In this document: one piece after another, positions 11,365-23,845 of the stretch
Layout: the number at the start of each line of letters is the position of its first letter
How positions within the stretch are numbered: the first letter of the stretch is position 1
Assembly: GCA_964023205.1 (NCBI GenBank)
Contig: OZ026851.1
Coordinates: forward strand, 8,659,637 to 8,723,636
Length of the DNA: 64,000 nucleotides
DNA from: Lutraria lutraria
Taxonomy: Eukaryota > Mollusca > Bivalvia > Venerida > Mactridae
Reading direction: 5' to 3'
Notes under the pieces: model-generated
What the model saw: the letters and a program-made list of their open reading frames with translations, nothing else
Told to the model about the DNA's origin: nothing
Databases searched by the model: none
Translations under genes and position numbers: made by a program

Positions 11365-11650
11365 CTATTAACATAAAATGAACCAATAAAAAGAGTGCTT
11401 CACTATCAAACAACCAATGAAAATGCACTTCACAAAAAATGAACCAATGAGAGAGCACTTCACAATAAATGAATCAAACCCTAGAGACTGCTGCAATATA
11501 AATGAACCAATGAGAAAGCATTTCACATTAAATGAACCCAATAAAAGAGTGTTTCATTTGTTACAAATGAACTAATGAAACAATCTATCAACACAAAAAA
11601 TCCAATAAAGGGAACTTCTTTACAAATTAACCAATGATAAAAACATTCAA
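11365..11650. repeat. Tandem array of about nine ~31-bp units, most with CCAAT
   Basis: The word AACCAAT or a close variant recurs at 11381, 11412, 11442, 11472, 11505, 11535, 11570, 11601 and 11629, at spacings of 28-35 bp. Units read roughly atgaaccaatgagaaagca followed by cttcacaataa. The array abuts the hAT-like element at 11663. Confidence 0.75.
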
Positions 11651-11662
11651 TATTATAAACAA

Positions 11663-12737
11663 ATTTTAGGGCTGGGTACTGCAAGAAATTATACTGCGGT
11701 AAACCACGGTTTAGTCTGAATTTATGTTTGGTATGAAAGGAGACAAATGTCTATCACAAAATTTACAGATTTTTCCTTCAATTTCTTTGGCTCTTTCTTC
11801 TACTTCTTTTATCTTGTTGTTGCAATATTATATCAAAATGTATTGGGAGATGTTTTTATGAACTTAGATTAATAGTCCATTAAGTTTTAAACATAAACTG
11901 AATAACATTTTGAGGTAAATTTCATATGACTTACACTATGTTTTGGCAAATGGAGATTTCATCCTCAATGTTCATCACATGATTAAATATCAAAGGTTAG
12001 AAACCTAGATCAGAACATATTATCAATAAACACCCTGCCATTAGAAGATGTATGGTTGCACTATCTAGAGCTGTTATCCAAAATTTGTCACCCAAAATTC
12101 ATATATATTTCATGCAAACATAAATGTAACATCTGTTCTTGAAAATTAACAAGTCTTTGATATTTTTTTGGTCATTAAGCTTAATGAAACATTAAATTAG
12201 ATAACATAAGATTCAATAAGTACTGTCAACACATATGATTGTCAAGTGAAATGTGTAATAATTTTCGGAAAATACGACACCGACCGTACGGTATGGTACA
12301 AACTTTATTTAATACCACTGACGATATAGTCATAAATATCTAACAACTTTGTCATCTGCATAATGAATCACAGCTTGGGTTTGTTTTGGTTACTCGATAA
12401 TTTTTTTACTTGCCAGGGCAATCGGGCGAGTGCTAATTTTGAAGACTTTCATATGACGATCATGACATTGCCGATATTCGCCTCGGAGTTATGTTGGCAA
12501 TAAACATGGCGGCGCCCTGCAAGCATTGACTACTAGCATTAAATTTTACGTTTAAAAATGCAAGCTAATTGGGTCCGAACAGCACCTAATTAAGACAGTA
12601 CCTTACTTTTCACCATTTGCTATTGTGTTTAGTGATTATTCCGATCAAATACCGGTATTTCGGAATGATACTGCGGTATGGTACTGTCGGATTTTAATAC
12701 CACGGTAACCGGTATACCGGTAATACCGCGCACCCCT
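11663..12737. mobile_element. hAT-like non-autonomous element, about 1.07 kb
   Basis: The left side has TAGGGCTGGGTACTGC (11667) and the right side, in reverse complement, AGGGGTGCGCGGTATT. ATAAACAA lies at 11655-11662 and again at 12738-12745, immediately after the right end, but four bases separate the left copy from TAGGG. The right part is rich in ACCGGTATACCGGT-like words. No transposase frame. Confidence 0.5.
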
Positions 12738-12745
12738 ATAAACAA

Positions 12746-13782
12746 TGATAATACAAATGCTCCTATTATGAACGAATATCAAAAGTCACAATCACAGAGA
12801 GCAAATCCACCAATCAGACAGGCAAATTATCTAGGCAAAAGAGGATCTATCAAACACAATGATGAGGTATTAAGCTAAAGAGGGAAATTAAGCAAAAAGA
12901 GAACACAAATCTGCAAGACTTCATTATTAACATCAGACATCCTTTAGTACAGATTTATGATACAGACATACATATTTGTAAAACACTGAATGATCTGTAT
13001 TATAGGCATAGCCACAGAATTTGTAAAAGACCAAAAGTATTTTCAGATATTAATACACTCAAAGCACAATGGAAGGAACACAGATATCTAGTTATCTAGT
13101 TTGTGTGCCACAGCTTTAATTCACAGTCATAGCTATTTCATTAAACCAGTCTAAATAAATGGAAAAAGAAAGGCACTGTCAAAAGGAACAACTCTAACCA
13201 TGCTTTCATCAAATTAATTTCATTATGAGATAAAAAAATATCTGTGGAAACGTTGGTCTTATTAGACAAAATAGATTAACATCCAACAAAGATCAGAAGG
13301 TTGATTTTGATAAGATTTGAATTGATTTCTTTTATCGACTAAACCTGCAATTCTATCTTTAGCCAAAGACAATGTTATTAGATCCACATAAAACTGTTCC
13401 AGTAATTTGTCTAATGTTGTTAACAATGAAATTCTGGCATGAAAAACTCTGGGATGTATTTTCAGTTCAGCCAATATTGACTTCTACCTAATGAAAACAT
13501 GGATTATAACTCAATGGTCTGTTTCTGTCACAAATAATTAGGCACACATCTTTTTCTACAAGAGTTTATAATAGAATATATAGTTGATTTATGACAAAAT
13601 TATACTGTAATGATTCAGTGACTATAAAAATAGGAATCACTTCTGGACTGATTCCACAATTGTTGAAAGAACTGATAATGGCATTGCTATCTCATCACAG
13701 AACCAGTCTTCCAATCTCTGCTTACAGTACATATAATTACAAGAGTCAATGATAAATAAAAAGAAAATAAATATTTATTTAA
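12746..13782. other. Intron 1 sequence, nothing recognised
   Basis: AT-rich, without coding frames, clear repeats or terminal inverted repeats by eye. Confidence 0.4.
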
Positions 13783-13784
13783 TA

Positions 13785-13989
13785 CTGTGGAATCATTTAT
13801 TTTTGTTGGGGAATAATTTCGTGGATTTCGTGGGTCGACTCATCCACGAAATTAAATCCCCACAAATTAAATGCGGAGATAAGGCATTTCTTTTCAAAAA
13901 TCAAAGTCCACGAATTTATGTCCCCACGAAATAGCCAATTTAGTAAAAACCACGAAAATTGAACCCAACGAAAATTAATGATTCCACAG
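13785..13989. mobile_element. MITE with CTGTGGAATCATT ends
   Basis: The 205-bp element begins CTGTGGAATCATT and ends AATGATTCCACAG, perfect 13-bp inverted ends. TA flanks both sides (13783-13784 and 13990-13991). The interior is made of 'cacgaaatt/aatttcgtg' words in both orientations, so it could fold on itself. Non-coding. Confidence 0.85.
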
Positions 13990-14108
13990 TAATACCAGCT
14001 TCTTCCAAATCAATTACGCAAGCCCAGTGAACTTTCTTCAACACTAATGTATTTAATACTGACGCTGCCGTTCACGGCGCATTGACCTTTCTGTTGATAT
14101 TTTATGTA

Positions 14109-14216
14109 CAATCAAACTTGTGTTAGAGGCCAGCCACTGAATAAAGGTCACCCTGTGAATAAAGGCCATATTATGTCCTTCCAAAGGATGGCCTTTGTTC
14201 ACATGTTCACCTGCAT
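14109..14216 (+). mobile_element. MITE1 copy, internally deleted
   Basis: The left end CAATCAAACTTGTG follows TA and the right end is 'ggcctttgttcacatgttcacctg'. The middle section present in longer copies is absent. Confidence 0.6.
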
Positions 14217-14449
14217 AACAGAACATAGTACAGCTACTTTTAAACTTTATTGTGTCATGTTGCTTCTACATCACCTGTTTATGTTGTAGATAAATTCTTA
14301 ATCAGGCTAGTAAAAGGTATGTTTAGGGGTATCAGTCCAAAAACAATAAGGGCATGTGAGTTGAAAAATACTTCTATTCGACTTTCCAAAACACTTTTTG
14401 AGAGAATGCAAGGAATTTTAAATCCAGAACAATATCATGCACTTTGAAT

Positions 14450-15977
14450 TTTGCACTTATAAACTTAAGGGTCAGCCCTCCAAAAAATGGTTAGTCAGGT
14501 ATAAGCATAAATAATAAGAATTTGTAATGATGCAGAATTAAGTTCATTACATATCAATCAACAATGAAGAAAAATGTTTCTTTACTGAGTTTTCATTAAT
14601 TCTAAAACTTCTGATAATACTCAAATTTAAATATATCTGTCTGCAGGAAGACAGCAAAAACGAACCAGAACTTTGTTTTTAAAGATTACATTTTCTTGCA
14701 GATTCCAGTATATTGCCTAGTAATGCTTTCTGACAAACTAAGACAAATATTCATAACTCACACTGATAGTTCTTGAGGGAACAATGAACCAGCTTTTTAT
14801 GCATCAAGGAACATGCTTAGCTTCATGTTTTCCAAAGGTCACAAAACCCATTAATATCAATTGTAATTGTTGGTTAAATATTAGTTATTGCTTAACCAGT
14901 ATAAATGATTATATCTTATCCTCCAGTGAACCATATTCACAAACAATTATACCAGCGATAATTCACTGCACAAAGATAAATGTTTACCCACAATTCTTGT
15001 AAGAAACAATTTCTCGGGGAATGACAGTTCTAAACTCTGATCTTTGAGTTGCATTCAAATCGACAATAAAAGCAGCCGGGTGTATTGCCAATGATTTTTT
15101 TTTCATAGACAAAAATCCGACGCTTTAGTGAGACATAGACTCCTTTACAGGTTCATACATCATCTTACTTATTAAATTGGTTGATGCTAGGTGTTGTTAC
15201 CATAGCAACACCAGTATGATCTTCGGCATGTTCTCGCAAAAGACAATGGTTGGTACATGCAAGTCTAGATGAAATATTCAACAATAAAGTATACAATCAC
15301 ATAATCATAGAAAACTGCTCCTAGGCAAATCTGCTCACCACAATCATTTGAAGAAGTTACAAAAACACAATCATTCAAATAAGCATATCCCCTAAACACA
15401 AATTACTCAGACACTTGGAAGACAAGTAAACCATTGTTCACTTATTTTATTGACAAATAGTTTATTAATGCAGTCAAGTAAATAAACTGACCTAAATGAA
15501 GATGACAACAATAATTGCTGACTCGTGCTCAGAATTAGACATGTCCATATCAGTTATAACACAGTGGGTGGAACATGATCCGATTATTGACATAGTTGCG
15601 TTCCATCAGTAATAATTTGCATCTAAAACTTCATCTATAAATATCAAGGGCATAAATTCCAATTTGTATGTCTTACGCATTTTCTATCACAGTTCATGAT
15701 TGCTAAACCAAGGAATTCTAAGAATAAAGCACTTATTTGGAGACCACCTGAGGGAGGAAATCAAATGGCCTTAACATATGAAGTGGTCATAATAATTATA
15801 TCATATTGAATAATGGAGGAAAAGCTGGTAGTTTTAATGAGGTGTTTTTAGTATTGAGGTGGCCGCAAATTGAGAGTCGACTGAATCCCAAATAGGAAAT
15901 TTTTCACAAAGAAATTTTTTGCGAGAAAAACCATGCCCAAGGAATTGACATTGATTATGCCACCTCATGCTCTTCTA
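14450..15977. other. Intron 1 sequence with no gene seen
   Basis: AT-rich, with no credible coding frame. Around 15843-15888, 'gaggtggccgcaaattgagagtcgactg' looks like the right terminus of another TA-type MITE. A partner left end was not found with confidence. Confidence 0.35.
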
Positions 15978-16095
15978 AAACGTGCATGAATTTCGATGGG
16001 GACCAATGTATTACCTTTTTCCTACATCTGCCATGCAATTGTTAAACTAGTTCCCATTTCATCTTGCAGTTCAACTCTATGTATGTTTGCATATT
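15978..16095 (-). repeat. Rep3 copy (partial, minus)
   Basis: Relative to 34111-34288 this copy is inverted. It keeps 'tgcatgaatttcgatggggacc', 'cctacatctgccatgcaattgttaaactagttccca' and 'cttgcagttcaa.tctatgta'. Confidence 0.6.
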
Positions 16096-16489
16096 GGATT
16101 TGTATTTTAAAAATACAGTAAAATGTTTTGTTGTTATTTCTCAAGGAAATTCTATTAAGTCAGTGTGGGCATTTCCAATTACTGCTCATGAGAAATGCAT
16201 GATAAAATCCATGATTTCTTGTTTTGTTTAATTGAAAATCACGCATTAACATTTAAAGGTCAGCAATTTTGATTTCACTTCTTTTCTGAAATTTCTTGTT
16301 CCCCATAATGTACAATCAAAGCAGACTAAATAACAATGAATGATTTGACATAATGATGGAATTATTTCTTTCTTCCCTGTCATTTCGGTATACCATTAAT
16401 ATAACAGTACTGTGGCATCAAAGGGACTTACCAGAAACTTTATGAACCAATGTCATGCACTGTCTGAATATGTCACAGAAATACTGATG

Positions 16490-16755
16490 CTTAAAGTTCC
16501 ATTAGCTTTTTGCTGTAGAAAAATATATGCAAAAATATTTAATTGCTGATATTATCCCAAGATAATTATTACTGATGAAACAAACCTTTTTTCATTTGAA
16601 AACACTCATTTCACTGTGATTTTTGCTTTTGTAAACTTGAAATATGTAGAGTGCGTGACGTCACTATACTACGTGTGCATAGCATGATTGCGGGAAAACT
16701 CTGGTGTTCTATAAATAGTAATTATTTCAATGATATTGAAAAAAACATGATAGTA
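16490..16755 (+). repeat. Dispersed repeat carrying CRE and TATA-like motifs, copy 2
   Basis: Homologous to 10503-10770, with TGACGTCA at 16656-16663 and TATAAATAG at 16710-16718. The rest of the copy has diverged by many substitutions, yet both octamer and TATA word are exact. A MITE-like end begins directly after it. Confidence 0.65.
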
Positions 16756-16860
16756 CAGTCAATCTTGTATTAAGCGACCGCCCAAGGGAAAGACCAAAAG
16801 TGGTCTCTTAACACAACGGTCTCTTAATACAAAAACCTGAAGTTTCCGATAGTTGAACTA
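16756..16860 (+). mobile_element. Left part of another TA-flanked MITE
   Basis: After TA the sequence reads CAGTCAATCTTGTATTAAG, then 'cgaccgcccaagggaaagacc' and 'tggtctcttaacacaacgg'. A possible partner right end, ggaggttatactg before TA, lies at about 18297-18309, but the link across 1.5 kb is uncertain. Confidence 0.35.
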
Positions 16861-17499
16861 TACCTAAAATCCCAGCCTGGTTTCATTTCAAATCGAAAAT
16901 CGTGTCTGTCTTATACATGGTGCAAAGATCGGTCCATTTTAAACGGCAGTCAATAAATGCATTTGCCCCCAATGGTATCTTGACTTAATCTTGTATGTAT
17001 GGACAGACAAGGTCCCCGCACCTTTTGAGGCTGGCGGAAATAAAAAAAAAGGAAACCAAGCAACCAACTAACACAAACAAACCATTTGATATGCACAAAG
17101 ATATAATTATTTCATAAAATCATATTGCATTGAGCAGTAATGAGAAATATAAATACTGTAATCTTAAGTTATTTCGAGGTAAATAAAGATTTAATTTTCC
17201 ACAAAAAGTAGGTGAAGAATAGTTATCAGAGAATTCAACTACGTGTAAAATATTCAATCGCTCTGAAATAGATGTTGAGGAAACTTAATTCGGTTATAAT
17301 ACACAGTTATCGATTCCAAGACCAATACAGTGTCACAAGACACACACATTACATGAGCAAATTGTCTGGTAGAGTCTCTGGTTTTATAACAAATTCAAGC
17401 CATACTAGTTCTTACATAGATAATATGAAACACTAATAAGTATTCAGAACCTATTAGGGTGAATTTTAGGGAGCTTGTTGGAGCACTCAAAGGACTGTT

Positions 17500-17575
17500 C
17501 GAGGGTTCAACGCAACAGTGTCATAACTTATATTGAAATAAGAACAAGTCATGACAGTGTTGCGCTGAGCCCTCG
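17500..17575. repeat. 76-bp hairpin repeat, copy A
   Basis: Ends CGAGGG and CCCTCG pair as part of arms of about 28 nt. The central TATTGAAATAAGAACAAGT is identical in all three copies in the window. TGTT flanks both sides (17496-17499 and 17576-17579), suggesting a 4-bp target duplication. Confidence 0.8.
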
Positions 17576-17715
17576 TGTTGTTCAACAGGTTAAAGATCAA
17601 AACACCAAACGTCAGTCATTTTTCCATTTATCTGTCTAATGTAATTTGCCTCCTATGTCTGAATCATACAACATTACATAGTTAAGTTGACACTGTCACT
17701 GCTGCCCAGGGAACA

Positions 17716-17728
17716 AGGGGGGGGGGGG
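17716..17728. repeat. Poly-G tract
   Basis: A run of about a dozen G within 'caaggggggggggggaatagg'. Confidence 0.85.
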
Positions 17729-18664
17729 AATAGGTTAGCACTGGCAGGTCACCAGGAATCTGACTTCCAAACATAATTTAATAACTTTGATAGACGACTA
17801 AAATCAAGTACAAGCAGACAGAGTGATGCATATTTTGGATCACAAAATTTACGTATGTAAAACAACTTTTACTAAATAATAAAAGAAGTGACAGAAGATC
17901 ATGACTTCAAGGTTTTACAGAATATTCTGAAACTATGCTTATCATCTCCACATTGAATTTCAGCCTGACAATTTCAAGCTATAAGATGATATATGGCTAT
18001 TCTTCAGTCACTACTATATTATTGTCTATTGCTAGCTACCACAGCCTAGACGACTCTGTCAATGAACAAAGATCAATTTGTTTCTGTCAGTATCAAGACA
18101 AATAACAGGAATAGGGTCAATCAAAGTAATACATAACATAGAATAATGTCCAGATTTGTCACAAATAGGATATAATCTGGGATAATAAGAATAATTTTAC
18201 CCACTATTCACCAACAATGGAGAACAAATGTACAGTATACGGATGTGTCGTTGTACGGAGGTTAAGATAAGAGTGAAAACATAAAGGGTGTCGTTTCGGG
18301 AGGTTATACTGTATGTATGCTTGATTTTCGTTGCCATGGTTTAAGATAAACAGCACTTGACTACACCGATGCCTTCATTTTAAGCAATTTATACCAAGAA
18401 AGACCAAAGAGTTCATATTGCAAGGAACTATTTGTGCAGCAGACATATTACAAGAATGCCCATAAAACACAATTATGTAAAAATCAAGACAGCTTTTGCG
18501 ACATATGCATCATTTAGGACAGAAGTCTTTCATTCTGAAGAGGTTTATTTAAAGCAAATTGAATATATTTCTTTATCACTTTACTAAATGACTGGAGACG
18601 ATATATTGGTTGTATGTTTGATATTTATAGTCACAATATGGATTTACCAGAAGTAAAGCCATGC

Positions 18665-18805
18665 TCCTTTGCAATGGTGTACAATGATGCACAATGGTAT
18701 GCACTGGTATTTAATGGTGTATAATGTTGTATAATGGTATGCAATAAGTGTACAATGGTATGCAATGAGTGTACAATGGTAGGCAATGATGTACAATAGT
18801 ATGAC
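18665..18805. repeat. Degenerate minisatellite, ATGGT/ACAATG units
   Basis: Tandem units of about 10 and 20 bp based on 'gtacaatggtatgcaatga'. The minus-strand frame through it is a by-product of the repeat. Confidence 0.7.
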
Positions 18806-18809
18806 ACAG

Positions 18810-20298
18810 TCATGTATTCACTGAGTAGCACCAGTTGGCAATCTGTAACTATATGGATCAATATTTATGAAGTTCACACAGCAGTTCATGAAAAAATGTC
18901 TTAAATTTCATGTAAAAAAACATTAATTTTAGAGAAAGTACAGAGTAAACTAAATGCACAAGCCATAATGAAGTATCATACTTCAGCAGCACATACACAG
19001 TTTTTCAATTTAGTGTAATAAGGTTTTAACTTCAACTAAATAATGCACAAGTCGCAACATTATCACATAGGAAAGAGAAAATATGATAAATTGGCTACTA
19101 ATAATGCATTGAATATTTCACAATGGCCACTGATTCAACCTGTGATAATTAATAATGGCACCAAAACCATTACAATACATCACTAAAATAACTTAAATGA
19201 AAGGAGTATATTTGTACAGCATGAAACTTGCAGTTATACAGACATTGCTTGTTTTGAAACATTACACCATATTGATCACGAATGACATACAAATGACAAT
19301 TTACACCAAATTGATTTCATGGACCATGTGGTGGCAATTAGCGAAACAATGATGTAATTTGATCCATAGACATCTTTTTTTTTCATCATTTATAATTTAT
19401 GGCATTTTAATATAGATCTTGAGTAATATGAAAGCTAATTGACAGAATTACTTCTCTAAATGATTAATTAGATGACATTTACATGATTTATTTTTCAGTT
19501 TTATATTCAACTAAAGTTTCACTGAAAACTCCAATATAAATGTGCTAAGTAGCACAAATGAAAAGAAGACTAATTAATAAAATCAAGTTCAGGTAAGTCT
19601 TATTTAAATTTCCAAAATCAGGTATTTCTGGAGTGGAATCTATGGTAGGGCACTTAATACCTCATATAGTATCCAGTCTGGGTCACTATTGCAATAAATG
19701 AAACATGAATGTTGCAAAAAAAAGTATCTAACATAGTTACATGACATTCGAACATGTCAAAACTCTTTTTCTTTAATTTCTCAGTTACATTTTTTCAAGC
19801 AAAATGTTTTTTCAGAAAAATTCAACATATTCAAAAGAAAAACTATTATCTACTGTCTGTGCAAGGTCAGACAAGAGCCAAATTTTCCTTGCACCAAGTT
19901 GGGCAGCAGTAAATAGATCTTAACTAAAGTCTTCAAATGGGAAACAAATATTTGACATCCTTTACAACTGCTTTATTATAGTATACATTATATTAGGAAA
20001 AGAAAATAGTTACATCAGAAAATTACAGAAACATTACAATACTAGATTTCACTATAATTATCCACAATAGTAATAAATACAACCAAAGCATACAACTGCG
20101 AGCAATTTGTAATAAGCATTTCATCATAAAATATCTATGTATAGCCCAGGCTTATTATGATTTGCCCAAAAATAGTTACTTAGTGAAGATTTTTTAATTG
20201 GTTGAGCTGAGTGAGACAGTGTTTCAAGACATCTGAAGGAGCTCAGTGGGCAAGAATTTTTTTTTAACTTATATGGATAAGAAAACATAAATCCATGA
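18810..20298. other. Intron 1 sequence, nothing recognised
   Basis: AT-rich, with no credible coding frame or clear repeat apart from short T and A runs. Confidence 0.4.
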
Positions 20299-20610
20299 GA
20301 GTGCACTTATTCAAACACAAACTAGAGTGCACTTATTCAAACACAAACTAGAGTACACTTATTCAAACACAAACTAGAGTACACTTATTCAAACACAAAC
20401 TAGAGTGCACTTATTCAAACACAAACTAGAGTACACTTATTCAAACACAAACTAGAGTACACTTATTCAAACACAAACTAGAGTACACTTATTCAAACAC
20501 AAACTAGAGTACACTTATTCAAACACAAACTAGAGTACACTTATTCAAACACAAACTAGAGTACACTTATTCAAACACAAACTAGAGTACACTTATTCAA
20601 ACACAAACTA
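20299..20610. repeat. Minisatellite, 12 units of 26 bp
   Basis: Twelve consecutive copies of gagtRcacttattcaaacacaaacta occupy exactly 312 bp. The only variable position is base 5 of the unit (A or G). A thirteenth unit begins but breaks after 'gagta'. Such uniformity points to recent expansion or gene-conversion-like homogenisation. Confidence 0.95.
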
Positions 20611-22406
20611 GAGTAAGTGTCTGTTCTTTATTGTATAACCATTCAGTTACTGGGCTCAAAATGTTTTGAGTTAAGAATATTTCTTTACTCCCCAGTCAAA
20701 TAGTCATTCATTCTTCATGAAGTATGCAAGTATAGTTCAAGAAATCTTCATGTTTTAATGAATCAAATTCCATTAGAAAGGGCTTTTTATTTATAAAATA
20801 GGAAAATATTGAAAATCACAGCAGTCTGCTATGCATACAAATTTTAAAATCTTAGCAATCTGATTGGCTTAATATAATGAAAACATGCAATATGATTGGC
20901 TAAACATATTGAATATCTAAGCTAAAGGATTAGATAAAAAAATGAAAATCTAAGCAATGTGATTGGTTGAGTGTATTACAATTTAATGAACTGATTGAAT
21001 GAAAATGTTGAAATTTTTTACAAAGTCATTGACTTAAAAGGGAGTAAATAAAAGTCAATCTTTTTATAAGGTAATGTTATATCTACAAGAGATGGTTAAC
21101 ACTAAGTTACAAATATCACATGTAGAGGTTATAGCTATTCCAGAAGATTAGCAGCCAATTTTCTGCCAATAATGTTACATGTGTGTATTATATATTTAGT
21201 GCTTGAGTATCTCATTATAGTGCCAAGACCAAAGTTTGTATTTTAAGTTCAGATGATAAAAGGGAGATAATTTAATGTGAAAAAATAAACAGCTGCTGTT
21301 ATTCTTGCCCAGCAAACTACATAAAACATGCATGCCTACAGTATTAAATGATTGGCCTATCTTTTCAGCATTTTTAGACTTAATGGTTGGTAAAGCATTT
21401 CAAATCAAATCAATATTTATTGTCGGATATCATTATAACAAATGTAACACAAGCTAATTATATAGCTTTTGACCAACATTTTGTAGAAGCATGATCATAC
21501 ATATAATTATACAGTTCAAAAGAACTGCATGATTGCTCTTTCTCTGGTTGAAAACATCACCATCTACATAGCTTGACTTGCTTGCCAAGTAAAATATTCA
21601 AAAGATTTAAATAAGTTGTCAAATTATTCAATGGAATTCGAAAATAATAAATTGTTAAAAGTATAATTATTTATTATTATTTTTTATTTATCTATATGGT
21701 CTGTCAATTCTTTCTGAAGAAACGAGTCGAAATATGCACATTCACATTCCAGTTAAGCAGTCGCATTTCAAAGTGCTATAAATAATCTGCTATATACACA
21801 TTGATGTCTGCATAAATAGGAATAAATCTGGAGAAACTCTTCGCCAAAATAAATTAAGACTTTGAGACACAAGGAAACGGATTCATCTTCTTCTGTATAC
21901 TGTATGTCTCCAGAGATACATATGAAGGATTATTTATTGTCATCTTTGGTGACAATGTCTCATTATGATCAAGCGATCTTTCATACACAAGATATCTGCA
22001 TACTAATCATACAGCACAGAGAGTTATTCGCACAGAGAATATAACTTAGAGAATTGACTTCATATCATCATATTTCATAGCCCCTGTGTCACAAGCTTGC
22101 TCTGATATTAAAAATATGACTAACATTTTTTTTGAATATATTTTTCTTCCTTTCATTAATGACACCATCCCCTTTTAGTGACACAGGATAGAAAACGATT
22201 CCAAGAAAAAAAAAACTCACATTTATAAAAGCCCATCTTTCCAAAACCCTATCAACATGTAAAAGCCAAAAACAGAATGATGGATAAAATGCAGTCTATG
22301 GCCTGGAATGGTCTGCAGCAGTGCTACAAGAGGCTTTACCTAGTTTTAGTGGCCCCAATCTTACACCTGATAAAACCTAAACATTTTAATAAAATTAAAT
22401 AAGTAA
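20611..22406. other. Intron 1 sequence with a short GATTGG-bearing repeat
   Basis: At 20840-20970 three loosely repeated units carry 'aatctaagcaatgtgattggYta', an inverted CCAAT word. The rest is AT-rich with no coding frame I accept. Confidence 0.4.
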
Positions 22407-22617
22407 ACAAGAAGTGTTTGTGAAACACAGATGCCCTGTGACCTTCACTTCTGACTTAGTGACCACAAATCAATATGGGTCATCTACATGTGATGACCAA
22501 CAACCAAATAAAATCTGAGGAGATCTCTAGTTATTGCCCAGACAAGGTTTGGTTATGAATGAATGGACAGATCGACCATGTGCAAAGCATGCCCCCTTTT
22601 CTATTAAAGGGGGCATT
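22407..22617 (+). mobile_element. Helentron/HINE-like short element with 3' hairpin
   Basis: The left end reads 'acaagaagtgtttgtgaaacacagatgccctgtgacc'. The right end forms a perfect 11-bp stem, ATGCCCCCTTT (22589-22599) and AAAGGGGGCAT (22606-22616), with a 6-nt loop. The ATGCCC word near the left end is inverted relative to the hairpin's right arm. A short non-coding body with a terminal hairpin is the style of Helitron-related elements; the assignment is an inference. Confidence 0.5.
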
Positions 22618-23008
22618 TTAATTGACATAAAAGCAAGAGGAATTGACACCATAAAATTGTTAATGCTATTGTCATCAGGTCCATAAATTGAACACAAAAG
22701 GTCTCCAACAGCTACTGAAAAAATTCTGTGAAATGAAACACTGCCTAGGAAGTTTGTCAGCGATTATTGTAAAGTTCAAAATAGTTACCATGTGTTGCAT
22801 GCTGAGTGACTGAGTAGGTAAATCTAATCACTGGGACCAATTAGAGAACCTCCTACCTCCACAACTTTTGTTACTTCCCTGATTAAAAATCTGCAGAGCT
22901 TTCAGGTTCATTGGTGTATAAAATGAATGAGATATTTAATTAATTAGCACCTTGTATAACTGAATGTACACATGAGTTTATTAAACAGAATCAAGTTTTC
23001 TCTCCTTT

Positions 23009-23026
23009 GGGGGGGGGGGGGGGGGG
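23009..23026. repeat. G18 homopolymer
   Basis: Eighteen consecutive G. Length may be unreliable in sequencing. Confidence 0.9.
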
Positions 23027-23797
23027 TCTTTATTAAGCCACCTTAGTGTATGTTAACTAAAATGGAGGGTTCTCAATAAGTTTGTGGCCAACAGGCCCAA
23101 AAGCTAGACTTAACAGGCCATCTAGGGGGTCCGGGCATTCTCTATCAATATTTTATAAACTTTTGAGATTCCATTTCTAAGCAGCTAAATTGGCCTGCAG
23201 CCTGCTGTTATTGAGAACCCTGAAATGGAACTATTTGAACAAACAACAAGGCAATATCACAATTGTTTGAGAGTTGTTGATGTAAAAATCGAAAAAAAAA
23301 TCATTTCATATTCTGAGGATGTCGACTTACTGTTATAGAACCTTTTAAACTTAGAATACCTGAACTATGAAAAACTGAATTATAAGCAACATATCATAAA
23401 ATTGCAAGAAAGTTCAAGCTGTTGTTTATTAATGACAATTTGAAACATATGATGGTAAAACTGATACTGAAGAATAATCTGGTGAAGTTTCACATTACAA
23501 TTAATTCTTAATTAACAATCAAACAACTATCAACCTTCCAAAAGAAACAAAACAATTGAAGCACTTTTTATACAATAACATCTAATTAATTATACATTTT
23601 CAATTTCAATATAGTGGTTAAGTTGTGGTTAGATGTTAAAACAATTAGCCGATGTCATGAATAATTAATATATGAATAATAATTAAATTGCAAGTATTTA
23701 CATATCTTTTCATCACAAATTGCTTAATTTAACATTCAAATATATATTTTGTGACAGGAAATAGTGAAAATTCATTATTCAAGACATCGTCTTTGCC

Positions 23798-23845
23798 ACC
23801 ATCATCATCATCATCATGATCATGATCATCAACAACAGCAACAAT
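23798..23845. repeat. (CAT)n / (GATCAT)n microsatellite
   Basis: Six CAT units, then 'gatcatgatcatcaacaacagcaacaa'. Confidence 0.85.

Noticed and set aside
20299..20610. Possible CRISPR-like array
   Set aside because: Units are contiguous with no spacers, and the setting is animal nuclear DNA; it is a minisatellite.
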